This document shows, one piece after another, positions 1 to 5,701 of a stretch of 7,568 nucleotides of DNA. The stretch is taken from the NCBI GenBank assembly GCA_022794295.1, contig JAAWEO010000095.1, positions 1-7,568 on the forward strand, read 5' to 3'. This stretch comes from Angelakisella sp. (GTDB lineage: Bacteria; Bacillota; Clostridia; Oscillospirales; Ruminococcaceae). The position numbers and the translations under genes were made by a program. The notes beneath the pieces were generated by a model. That model was not told where the DNA came from and did not search any database. It saw nothing but the letters and a program-made list of their open reading frames with translations. The stretch's first letter is position 1. Every line of letters begins with the position of its first letter.

Positions 1-187
1 CGCTGCGGCGGGCGACCAGGCGCTGTCCGCCCTGGACCCGGACCGGACTGATGTCCGGTGACAGAAAGGCTACCCGGTACTGGGCGTTGGGCTTCGGGCC
101 TGGTGCTGCGCCGGCAGGCGCGTCAGATTCCCCAGCCTGTCAAAGGCCGGGGAATCGTCTCGCCTTGTGCTCGTTTAAACTATCCTC
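1..187. other. Hairpin-rich intergenic DNA, no gene seen
   Basis: This stretch lies downstream of the leftward DUF4349 gene and has no convincing coding frame. It contains three clear inverted repeats: ACCGGAC at 42-48 against GTCCGGT at 53-59 with a 4-base loop; GCGCC at 108-112 against GGCGC at 117-121; and GATTCCCC at 126-133 against GGGGAATC at 149-156, whose interior GCCT (135-138) can also pair with AGGC (144-147), giving a 12-bp stem with one mismatch. The last is the first structure met by transcripts leaving the DUF4349 gene and may end or protect them. Neither strand shows a U-tract after it, so it is not a textbook intrinsic terminator. A leftward frame without an ATG runs through 1-140 and may simply be chance. 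Confidence 0.6.
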
Positions 188-1270
188 TTATTTTTCAGAT
201 GTGTCTACAGGCGGCTTCGCCGGCTGCTGCGGTGCCGCCGGCGGCACCTGTGCCGGTGGCGGTGCCGGATACCATTGATCAAATTTGTTCTTCCTCTGCT
301 TTCCTGCGGCCTTCCTGCACACCTGGATCAGTGCCGCGATCCCCACAATGATCAGCACCAGTACCACCAGGCTGGGACCAACCCGGGCAAGGAACAGCGC
401 GAATGTCTGTAACCCGTCTACCATGTCCCCCATGCCATCCCCAAAGGCTTCCCTCATCTGCTCCCCAAAGGACCGTGGCTTCTCCTGTACCTCCTGGTAC
501 TCTACAACCTCCCGCAGGGAAATGTTCAGGTAGGAGTAGGCCACCTGACTGTCCATCCGCCGCAGGGATGCGGTCAGGTTTTCGATCTGGTACCGGACGT
601 CAGTGAGGGCGTTCTCCAGGGTGATAATGTCCTCCAGCTTCTCCGCCTTTTCCAAAATAGCCAGCAGCCGCTCCTCCTGGATCCGTAGGGACTTTAAATG
701 GGATTGGGCGTCGTAGTAGCTGTCGGTAATGTCGTCCATGTTCTCGCTTTGGGAAAGGACGTTGCAGAAGCCCCCCACCGACCGGGCAACCTCATCCAGC
801 TTCCCGGAGGGTACCCGGGCCTGAATGCTGGCGTACCGCTCCTGGTACCGGCTGCGGTTGCCGCCCAGGCTGTAGCCCTCCTGGTTCTGGCTCTCTATGT
901 AGCCCCCCGCCTCTGCAACGGCGGTTTGGATGCTCTGAATGGCCTCGGTGAAGGTCCGGGTCTCCAGGTCCATGGACATGTGCCGGATGATCTTCCGGCT
1001 GTCTGGCATCTGGAACTGGGGCATCTCCCATGTGGCCTCTCCCCCGTCCGCCGAAAAATCCTCCTCCGGCTCCGCAGGACTGTAGTCCTGCTTCATCCCG
1101 CCCCCGCTTGCCATAGAGGAGGACGGGGTCGGGCTGGGCGCCGCCGCCGACGGGGCTGGGGCATTGTTGCCGCCGCCGCTGCCCCCGCATCCCGGCAGGA
1201 ACAGACTCATGACCAAGGCGATGGCGGTTACCATCCCCAAAAGGTGTGTGACTTTTTTGCGCTTCAACAT
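188..1270 (-). CDS. DUF4349 domain membrane-anchored lipoprotein
   Basis: This encodes 360 residues. The N-terminus is a lipoprotein signal: basic residues 3-6, a hydrophobic stretch 10-25 and the lipobox L25-P26-G27-C28, so Cys28 is the predicted lipidated residue. A low-complexity Gly/Ala/Pro/Ser linker follows to about residue 80. Residues about 91-320 match the DUF4349 layout: an N-terminal alpha/beta part, a long helical, probably coiled-coil segment (about 186-237), then a transmembrane helix (about 297-317). A basic stop-transfer stretch and a proline-rich tail (about 334-354) probably lie in the cytoplasm. The product is therefore anchored by both a lipid and a helix. The family's biochemical function is unknown; an envelope role is inferred from topology. 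The start is set by AAGGAGG five bases upstream. The gene begins 32 bp after the kinase-like gene ends, suggesting co-transcription. The tail contains an 18-bp perfect DNA palindrome (231-248). Confidence 0.92.
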   Translation of the reverse strand: MLKRKKVTHLLGMVTAIALVMSLFLPGCGGSGGGNNAPAPSAAAPSPTPSSSMASGGGMKQDYSPAEPEEDFSADGGEATWEMPQFQMPDSRKIIRHMSMDLETRTFTEAIQSIQTAVAEAGGYIESQNQEGYSLGGNRSRYQERYASIQARVPSGKLDEVARSVGGFCNVLSQSENMDDITDSYYDAQSHLKSLRIQEERLLAILEKAEKLEDIITLENALTDVRYQIENLTASLRRMDSQVAYSYLNISLREVVEYQEVQEKPRSFGEQMREAFGDGMGDMVDGLQTFALFLARVGPSLVVLVLIIVGIAALIQVCRKAAGKQRKNKFDQWYPAPPPAQVPPAAPQQPAKPPVDTSEK

Positions 1271-1302
1271 AAAAACCTCCTTTTTGACGAGAAATGGGTC
1301 TT

Positions 1303-1824
1303 CTATCCTAATAGTGTCTCTTTCCCCGGGGATTCTTGCAGATGGGCCAGATATTTCTCCCCCTCCCTCCGGGAGGCGAACCGGATCAGTGTCCCCTTTT
1401 CCCGGTACTTCTCCAGCAAAGCCCGAAGCTCCGGCAGCTGGGTCCGGTGAAAGGCAAGGATGTACTCCCGAAACTCCGGGTCCAGGGCGGTCTCCACCCA
1501 GGGCATGTCCTCCCGGGGCTTCCCGATCCGGCTTTCCACCCCCGAAAGGCAGTCCTCCAGGGGAATGTCCAGAAAAAAGACGGTGTCGCAGGCCTCCAGC
1601 CGGGGCCCCAGGGTGCGCCGGTAGTTTCCGTCAAGGATCCACCGCTCCCCCTGTAGAAGCTCCCCCAGGCGAAGGTCGAATTCCTCCCGGCTGATGCTGG
1701 TGCGGTCCGGCCTGTGCCAGATCCGGTCCAGGTAATGGAGGGGCAGGCCGGTGCAGTCCCGAAGCCCCCGGGCAAAGGTGCTTTTTCCCGCCCCGGGGCT
1801 CCCTACAACAAGGACTCGCTTCAT
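1303..1824 (-). CDS. Small P-loop ATPase, adenylate-kinase-like (FlaR/topology-modulation type)
   Basis: This encodes 173 residues from the ATG at 1824. An in-frame ATG ten codons upstream (1854) is possible, but GGGGAGGG sits about six bases before 1824 and the protein then begins MKRVLVVGSPGAGKST, the usual position for a P-loop at the very N-terminus. Walker A is G8-x4-GKST16. The LDRIWHRP region (32-39), ILDGNY (63-68) and hydrophobic strand VFFLDIP (82-88, Walker B-like) match small kinase-like P-loop proteins often annotated as AAA ATPase, adenylate kinase or DNA topology modulation protein FlaR. The substrate is not known and the topology name is historical. It probably phosphorylates a small molecule or nucleotide in the cytoplasm. 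An 85-bp gap separates it from the ComFB gene upstream, and no convincing terminator or promoter is visible there, so read-through from parA is plausible but unproven. Confidence 0.82.
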   Translation of the reverse strand: MKRVLVVGSPGAGKSTFARGLRDCTGLPLHYLDRIWHRPDRTSISREEFDLRLGELLQGERWILDGNYRRTLGPRLEACDTVFFLDIPLEDCLSGVESRIGKPREDMPWVETALDPEFREYILAFHRTQLPELRALLEKYREKGTLIRFASRREGEKYLAHLQESPGKETLLG

Positions 1825-1909
1825 AGTCCGCCCTCCCCTCTGCCTTTTTCCCATACCGGGCCCTGTGAAAAGAAAACAGCCGCCCCCAGGGGAAGGACCG
1901 TTTTGCCGG

Positions 1910-2380
1910 TCAGTGCTTGGGATGGCTCTTAACGTGCAGGATGGCCTTTACCAGGGCCCCGGCCACCTCTTTGGTTTCGGCTGCCCCCAAAAGGCTGGGC
2001 AGCTCCTCCGGGAGGGCCACCACATACTGGGGGGGAATGGTGTTGAGGGCGAAGGCCGCCACATCGCGGCGGCACTTGTCGCAGCGGCAGCAGTTGAATT
2101 TTTCGAACACCGCATCCAGGCGGTCCGCCACCAGCTGCTCCACCAGGTTCACCAGCACCAGCTCCCGGGAGGGGCGCAGCTGCACCGGGGCTGCCGGCTG
2201 GCTCAGCTTTTCCCGCAGGAGGGAGAGGCTGTCCGGGGATTCCGGGGCCGCCTGCTCCCGGGCCTCCGCTTCCTCCGGGGAGGGTGCGGCCTCCCCTTCC
2301 TCCTCCTCTGCCGCGGCGCTGGCGGTGGGCATGATCAGGTTAAAAATATATTCCTTGTCAAATTCCTTTTGTGCGGCCAT
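1910..2380 (-). CDS. ComFB-domain protein
   Basis: This encodes 156 residues. The C-terminal half (about 72-152) is a ComFB domain, recognised by VNLVEQLV (77-84), the cysteine cluster CCRCDKC (C97, C98, C100, C103), RRDVAAFALN (104-113) and the PPQYV motif (116-120). In Bacillus subtilis ComFB is encoded in the comF competence operon; its crystal structure showed a dimer with cysteine-bound zinc. More recent work reports that ComFB-family proteins in cyanobacteria and elsewhere bind cyclic dinucleotides such as c-di-GMP. The N-terminal part is unusual: a short conserved-looking segment (KEFDKEYIFNLIMP, 5-18), then an acidic, Ala/Glu/Pro-rich and probably disordered linker (about 19-50). The start lies three bases after the parA stop, and its GGGAGG ribosome site is inside parA, so translation is probably coupled. 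No comFA or comFC is present, so a competence role should not be assumed. A partnership with ParA is inferred. Confidence 0.93.
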   Translation of the reverse strand: MAAQKEFDKEYIFNLIMPTASAAAEEEEGEAAPSPEEAEAREQAAPESPDSLSLLREKLSQPAAPVQLRPSRELVLVNLVEQLVADRLDAVFEKFNCCRCDKCRRDVAAFALNTIPPQYVVALPEELPSLLGAAETKEVAGALVKAILHVKSHPKH

Positions 2381-2383
2381 TGG

Positions 2384-3151
2384 TTACAGCACCTCCCGGC
2401 GGATCAGTTCGTCCAAAAGATTCTGATAATCCTGTACCGCCTTGTTCCGGCGGAAGGTATTCAGGTCCACCCGGTTGATCTGGGCGGTGGTCAAAATGCT
2501 GCTGCTGCGGATGGTGCTCTCCAGCAGGGGGATCCCCAGCTGGCGGGTGATGTCCTCGCTGGCCTCCCGAATGACCCGGCTGGCCCGTTCCCGGGCCACA
2601 AAGCGGGTGAGCAGCACCCCCGCCGCCGTCACCCGGGGATTGCTTTTGCGGCGGACCTCCTCCAGGGTGCCGTTTAGCTGCACCAGCCCCTGGAGGGAGA
2701 AAATGTCGGGCAGCACAGGCATCAGCACAGTATCGGAGGCGGTGAAGGCGTTTACCGTCAGGATACCCAAAGCGGGAGGGGAATCGATCAGGATGTTGTC
2801 ATAAAGGTTCAGCACCGGCTTCAGGCAGTCCCGAAGGAGAAATTCACGACCCTTGCCGGTAAATTCCAGCTCTATGCCGCTGAGAAGCATATTGGAGGGG
2901 ATCACATCGCAGAAGGGGGTGTGCTGAATGGTCTGCACGGTCAAAAGCTCCCCCTTCAGGGCATGGTACACCGAGTTCTGCATCTCCACCCGGTTGTCCG
3001 CCCGCAGGCCGAAGGAAAGGTCCCCCTGGGGGTCAAAGTCCACACACAGCACCTTTCGCCCCAACCGGCGAAGGCCCATAGCCAACGCGTTGGTGGTGGT
3101 AGTTTTGCCTACGCCGCCTTTTTGGTTCGAAACGCAAAGGATCTTTGCCAT
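2384..3151 (-). CDS. Orphan ParA/Soj family ATPase
   Basis: This encodes 255 residues, the normal length for a chromosomal ParA/Soj without an N-terminal DNA-binding extension. The deviant Walker A box is KGGVGKTT (11-18), with the signature lysine K11 of the ParA/MinD group. Walker A' is VDFDPQGD (37-44) and Walker B is ILIDSPP (120-126, D123). Such ATPases dimerise on ATP, bind DNA non-specifically and position plasmids, chromosomes or protein assemblies. No amphipathic MinD-type membrane helix is evident at the C-terminus. There is no ParB and no obvious parS cluster nearby; the only coupled partner is the ComFB-domain gene three bases downstream, so this looks like an orphan ParA for a non-chromosomal cargo, although a role in DNA segregation cannot be excluded. 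GGGGG lies 11 bases before the ATG. The likely promoter is at 3320-3348, giving a leader of about 160 nt. Confidence 0.95.
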   Translation of the reverse strand: MAKILCVSNQKGGVGKTTTTNALAMGLRRLGRKVLCVDFDPQGDLSFGLRADNRVEMQNSVYHALKGELLTVQTIQHTPFCDVIPSNMLLSGIELEFTGKGREFLLRDCLKPVLNLYDNILIDSPPALGILTVNAFTASDTVLMPVLPDIFSLQGLVQLNGTLEEVRRKSNPRVTAAGVLLTRFVARERASRVIREASEDITRQLGIPLLESTIRSSSILTTAQINRVDLNTFRRNKAVQDYQNLLDELIRREVL

Positions 3152-3181
3152 TTGTAAAAAATCCCCCTTGCCTAATCTGTA

Positions 3182-3288
3182 AAAGCTTGCTTTGCATCTC
3201 CCCGCGCGCCGCCGGAGCAGGCCCGCCTTGGATAGGCTCCAAAGGCTTATCCATACAAATATGTACAGGGAGCGGTTGAACAGGCTCT
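3182..3288. repeat. Decayed relative of the 3477-3739 MITE
   Basis: Bases 3196-3221 match 3491-3516 inside the intact element at 22 of 26 positions. Bases 3228-3240 (TTGGATAGGCTCC) match the right terminal repeat at 3727-3739 at 11 of 13. A second right-end-like sequence, TTGAACAGGCTCT at 3276-3288, matches it at 12 of 13. The expected left end at 3182-3195 is poorly preserved (about 6 of 14). The simplest reading is one or two old, internally deleted copies of the same repeat family, inserted in the same orientation in what is now the leader of parA. Copy boundaries are uncertain because the two right ends cannot both belong to one simple element. Confidence 0.5.
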
Positions 3289-3299
3289 TGAAATTACGG

Positions 3300-3320
3300 T
3301 GATAGAAAAGCTCTCTATCA
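3300..3320. promoter_or_regulatory. Operator-like dyad over the parA promoter start
   Basis: TGATAGA (3300-3306) and its perfect reverse complement TCTATCA (3314-3320) are separated by seven bases. The 21-bp dyad begins at the downstream edge of the predicted leftward -10 box and covers roughly positions -7 to +14 of the parA promoter. This is a usual place for a dimeric repressor to bind. It could instead form a small hairpin at the very 5' end of the parA transcript. The regulator is not identified, and none of the genes in the window is an obvious DNA-binding repressor. Confidence 0.45.
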
Positions 3321-3348
3321 TTATATACGCTGTCTGGATTTCATACAA
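3320..3348 (-). promoter_or_regulatory. Predicted sigma-A-type promoter for parA-comFB
   Basis: Read leftward, the -35 is TTGTAT (3348-3343; three of six consensus bases), followed by a 17-bp spacer and a perfect TATAAT -10 (3325-3320). Transcription should begin near 3313 and run into parA through a leader of about 160 nt that contains the decayed repeat. The exact -10 and ideal spacing in an otherwise GC-rich context make this the best leftward promoter in the gap. Confidence 0.58.
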
Positions 3349-3440
3349 GGCTTTTCTTCCCCGGCTGCAATATTTTACAGCAGTCCCGCCAATACCAGCA
3401 GGCCCCGGTCCCCGAGGCGATCACCCCCCGCGGGCTGCCC

Positions 3441-3469
3441 TTGCCCATCCCTTTCTTTTATGCTATACT
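3441..3469 (+). promoter_or_regulatory. Predicted extended -10 promoter for the AEC permease
   Basis: TTGCCC (3441-3446) is followed by exactly 17 bp and then TATACT (3464-3469; five of six consensus bases), with a TG pair at 3461-3462 that makes an extended -10. The expected start site, about 3476, falls at the left edge of the MITE (3477). The permease mRNA would therefore carry almost the whole element as its 5' untranslated leader. No better rightward promoter is seen between the element and the start codon. Confidence 0.58.
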
Positions 3470-3476
3470 GTCTCTA

Positions 3477-3739
3477 AGAGCCTATTCAAAATCTCCCTGC
3501 ACGCCGCCAGGGCAGGTCTTTTTCCGCCCTGCTGCGTTACTGCGCCCGCAGGCGCGTCCAGATGCAACCGCCACAGGCGGCTCTTAGCATCTGGAAAAAA
3601 TTTTGTAATACACCAAGTATTCGGCGCAGCCGACGTACCCGAAGGGGCACAGCCCCGTTAGGGTTCCTGCAATTTTTTGCCTTGCAGGACAGAAAAATCC
3701 TTGCCCTTTCGGCATACTTGGAGATCTTGAATAGGCTCT
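3477..3739. mobile_element. MITE-like palindromic element, 263 bp, no transposase
   Basis: The ends are 20-bp terminal inverted repeats (3477-3496 and 3720-3739) differing at one base, beginning AGAGCCTATTCAA. An 8-base direct repeat, CTCTAAGA, lies at 3472-3479 and 3736-3743. Because it overlaps the terminal repeats, the true target duplication may be only TAA (3475-3477 and 3739-3741). The interior is packed with inverted repeats: 3508-3513/3526-3531; CCAGATGC 3558-3565/3587-3594 enclosing CCGCC/GGCGG; 3621-3625/3629-3633; 3644-3648/3652-3656; and CCTGCAA 3666-3672/3682-3688. Longer-range pairs are CCAAGTAT 3613-3620/3714-3721 and an 11-bp pair with one mismatch at 3639-3649/3702-3712. There is no open frame of note, so it must have been mobilised in trans. 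The nearly perfect ends suggest recent movement. I do not recognise the parent transposon. Confidence 0.85.
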
Positions 3740-3763
3740 AAGAAACAAAACGGAGGGGATGGC

Positions 3764-4705
3764 GTGGAAACCTTTTTCACAACGGTCACAATCGTCCTCC
3801 CCATCTCCCTTCTGATCCTTCTGGGGTTTTTCCTACGCCAGGCCGGGATCCTGGACGAAACCGGCTGCGGGAAGATGAATACCTTCTGCTTTCACGTCCT
3901 TGTTCCGGCAATGGTGTTTTATAATATTTACACCGCTGACCTTTCCACCCTGAAAAATCCCCGGCTCCTTCTCTTTTGCCTTCTTTCGGTCACGGCGGTT
4001 TTTCTTGTCCTTATGGCGGCCGTTCCCCGGCTGGAAAAGGATCCCGGACGGGTGGGGGTAGTGATTCAGGGGGTGTTCCGCTCCAGCTTTGTGGTGCTGG
4101 GAATGGGCCTTGCCTCCTCCATGTACCCGGGCCAGGACATGAGCATTATCGCCATCGCCTCCACGGTGGTGGCCCCCCTGTTTAATGCCTATGCCGTGAT
4201 CTGTCTGGAGACCTTTGGCCGCCAGCGCCCCGATCTGCGGAAGATCGTAAAGGACGTGGTGAAAAACCCCCTGATCCTCTGTTCTGCGGCGGCGCTTTTC
4301 TTTCTTCTTTTGGGGATCCGCTTCCCGGCGGCCATTGATACCACCATCAAAAACGTTTCCGCCACAGCTACCACCATCAGCCTGATCGTTCTGGGAGGGG
4401 GGCTTACCTTCCAGGGGATCGGCGCCTACCGGAAGGAGCTGATCCTTACAGTGGCGGCCAAGCTGGTGCTCCTTCCCCTGATCTTTATCCCCATTGCTGT
4501 GTGGATGGGCTTTTCCCACATGGAGCTCCTTTGCCTGCTGATCCTCTTTTCCTCCCCTTCCCCAGTCACCGCCAGCATTATGGCCCGGAACACCCCTGGG
4601 GCAGATTGGCAGCTGGCCGGGCAGATCGTGGTTTTTTCCACCATTTTTTCGGTGGTCAGCCTTTTCTGCATCCTCTACACCCTCCTTTCCCTGGGCCTGC
4701 TCTGA
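3764..4705 (+). CDS. AEC family (auxin efflux carrier-like) permease
   Basis: This encodes 313 residues, the usual length for bacterial AEC transporters (TC 2.A.69). About ten hydrophobic segments are seen, arranged as two halves of five: roughly 8-25, 42-58, 67-86, 98-118, 126-148, then 170-187, 202-220, 226-248, 252-272 and 286-308. Family-like features are the broken helices with Pro/Gly, such as NPLILC (168-173), SLIVLGGGL (206-214) and SSPSPVTASIMARN (263-276). AEC proteins export or exchange carboxylates such as malate or malonate, or other small organic solutes; the substrate here cannot be read from the sequence. The start is GTG at 3764, supported by GGAGGGG at 3752-3758; an ATG at 3759 is out of frame. 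It is the only rightward gene in the window, stands alone as a transcription unit, and its ribosome site begins just 12 bp after the MITE. Confidence 0.93.
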   Translation: METFFTTVTIVLPISLLILLGFFLRQAGILDETGCGKMNTFCFHVLVPAMVFYNIYTADLSTLKNPRLLLFCLLSVTAVFLVLMAAVPRLEKDPGRVGVVIQGVFRSSFVVLGMGLASSMYPGQDMSIIAIASTVVAPLFNAYAVICLETFGRQRPDLRKIVKDVVKNPLILCSAAALFFLLLGIRFPAAIDTTIKNVSATATTISLIVLGGGLTFQGIGAYRKELILTVAAKLVLLPLIFIPIAVWMGFSHMELLCLLILFSSPSPVTASIMARNTPGADWQLAGQIVVFSTIFSVVSLFCILYTLLSLGLL

Positions 4706-4746
4706 TCCCTGCTGCCCTTGGCGGCAGAAGCGGAAGTTATAGAATA

Positions 4747-4787
4747 AAAACGGCAAGGGTTCCCATTGCGGTCCGCCTTGCCGTTTT
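4747..4787. terminator. Bidirectional intrinsic terminator
   Basis: AAAACGGCAAGG (4747-4758) pairs perfectly with CCTTGCCGTTTT (4776-4787) around a 17-base loop. Rightward it is followed by CTTTTT (4788-4793), so it ends the permease transcript 41 bp after the stop. Leftward the stem is followed by TTTTTATT, so it also ends the opposing peptidoglycan-peptidase operon, whose last stop is at 4841. Confidence 0.92.
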
Positions 4788-4840
4788 CTTTTTCATGGGG
4801 TGCGCCCTTGAGACGTCCCCATTTTTCTGTCAAATGGTGT

Positions 4841-5686
4841 TCAGCCTCCAGCCCCCTGCCCCACAAAGACACTTCCGATCTCCAGAATGCCTGTGGCAAG
4901 GTCCTCCCGGTAATCCGCGGCGGCGGGGTCCAGGCTATTGATCACCACACCATCGCTGCCCCCCTTCCCGGTGGAATGAACGAAACGCTCCTCCCCCAGG
5001 TACATGGCGACGTGACCCTTGAAAAACAGAAGATCCCCCCGTTTCATCTCCCCCCGGGAAATGGGCTTCATGGCAAAGGCGGGATCCATGCGGGCGTCCC
5101 GGTGGATCAGAATGCCGTTCATCAGGTAGGCCTGACTGCACAGGCCGGAGCAGTCGATGCCCAGGGGGGTGCGGCCCCCCCACCGGTACTGACAGCCCAG
5201 GTAGGAAAGGGCGGTGCGGACAATGCTTTCCCGGAGCTCCCCTTCCCCGGCAGGGTCCCAGGTGGTGAGCACCTCTCCCAGAAAGCTCTCCTTGGTGTAG
5301 CCGGTCCGCCCGTCACAAAGGGTGACGGGAAGCCAGCCGTTTTCCTCCGCAGGGCCGGTGGGGCTTACCCAGGCCCCCCGGGGGAGGGTCTCCACCAGCC
5401 CCCCCTGGACCTTGGGGGCATCCAGAATATCGGCGGTGAACCGGGTGACCACCTGCTTGGGAAGGGCTGCCCACCAGGCGGGAAGCTGATCGTCACCGGT
5501 CAGGCAGTCCCCATGAACAAAGCCGGTGTAGCCGTAGTGCGTCTTGATTCTGCGCCACCCCCCCGGAAGCTCCTCCAGAAGCTCTACCGGCCAGCCGCAA
5601 AGGGCCTCGTCGGAAAGCTCGCCGGGGTCCTCCGGCTTCAGAAACAGGGGTGCAATGGGTCTTTTGATCAGTGCTGCTGCTGTCAT
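4841..5686 (-). CDS. NlpC/P60 peptidase with SH3-like domains (YkfC-like)
   Basis: This encodes 281 residues. The N-terminal ~140 residues look like two bacterial SH3-type modules: WRRIKTHYGYTGFVHGDCL (44-62) and GWLPVTLCDGRTGYTKESFL (117-136). The catalytic NlpC/P60 domain follows: YLGCQYRWGG (162-171), IDCSGL with nucleophile C179, GHVAMYLG with H225, and FVHSTG with H237. The Cys-to-His order and the 12-residue gap between the two histidines fit YkfC. YkfC-type enzymes cut the gamma-D-Glu-diamino-acid bond of free murein peptides with an unblocked N-terminal L-Ala. No signal peptide is visible, so cytoplasmic recycling is more likely than wall hydrolysis. It lies 15 bp after the LD-carboxypeptidase, with GGAGG eight bases before its ATG, and ends before the shared terminator. 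Specificity is inferred from layout and neighbour. Confidence 0.93.
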   Translation of the reverse strand: MTAAALIKRPIAPLFLKPEDPGELSDEALCGWPVELLEELPGGWRRIKTHYGYTGFVHGDCLTGDDQLPAWWAALPKQVVTRFTADILDAPKVQGGLVETLPRGAWVSPTGPAEENGWLPVTLCDGRTGYTKESFLGEVLTTWDPAGEGELRESIVRTALSYLGCQYRWGGRTPLGIDCSGLCSQAYLMNGILIHRDARMDPAFAMKPISRGEMKRGDLLFFKGHVAMYLGEERFVHSTGKGGSDGVVINSLDPAAADYREDLATGILEIGSVFVGQGAGG

Positions 5687-5701
5687 AAAAAGAACCTCCC
5701 T

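Noticed and set aside
1825..1854. Ten-residue N-terminal extension of the kinase-like gene from the ATG at 1854
   Set aside because: The inner ATG at 1824 has a good ribosome site and places the P-loop at residue 8, as is usual for this family.
1896..1911. GACCG/CGGTC hairpin at the end of the ComFB gene as a terminator
   Set aside because: The stem is only five base pairs and no U-tract follows on the minus strand.
1910..2380. Competence operon (comF)
   Set aside because: Only the ComFB domain is present; no helicase ComFA or phosphoribosyltransferase-like ComFC is in the window, so a DNA-uptake role is not supported.
3558..3594. Hairpin read as a riboswitch or tRNA-like element
   Set aside because: It lies inside the MITE and is explained by that element's palindromic structure; no riboswitch core motif was recognised.
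3299..3661. Rightward 120-codon frame in the parA-permease gap
   Set aside because: It crosses the predicted promoters and half of the MITE, has no ribosome site of note and no recognisable domain.
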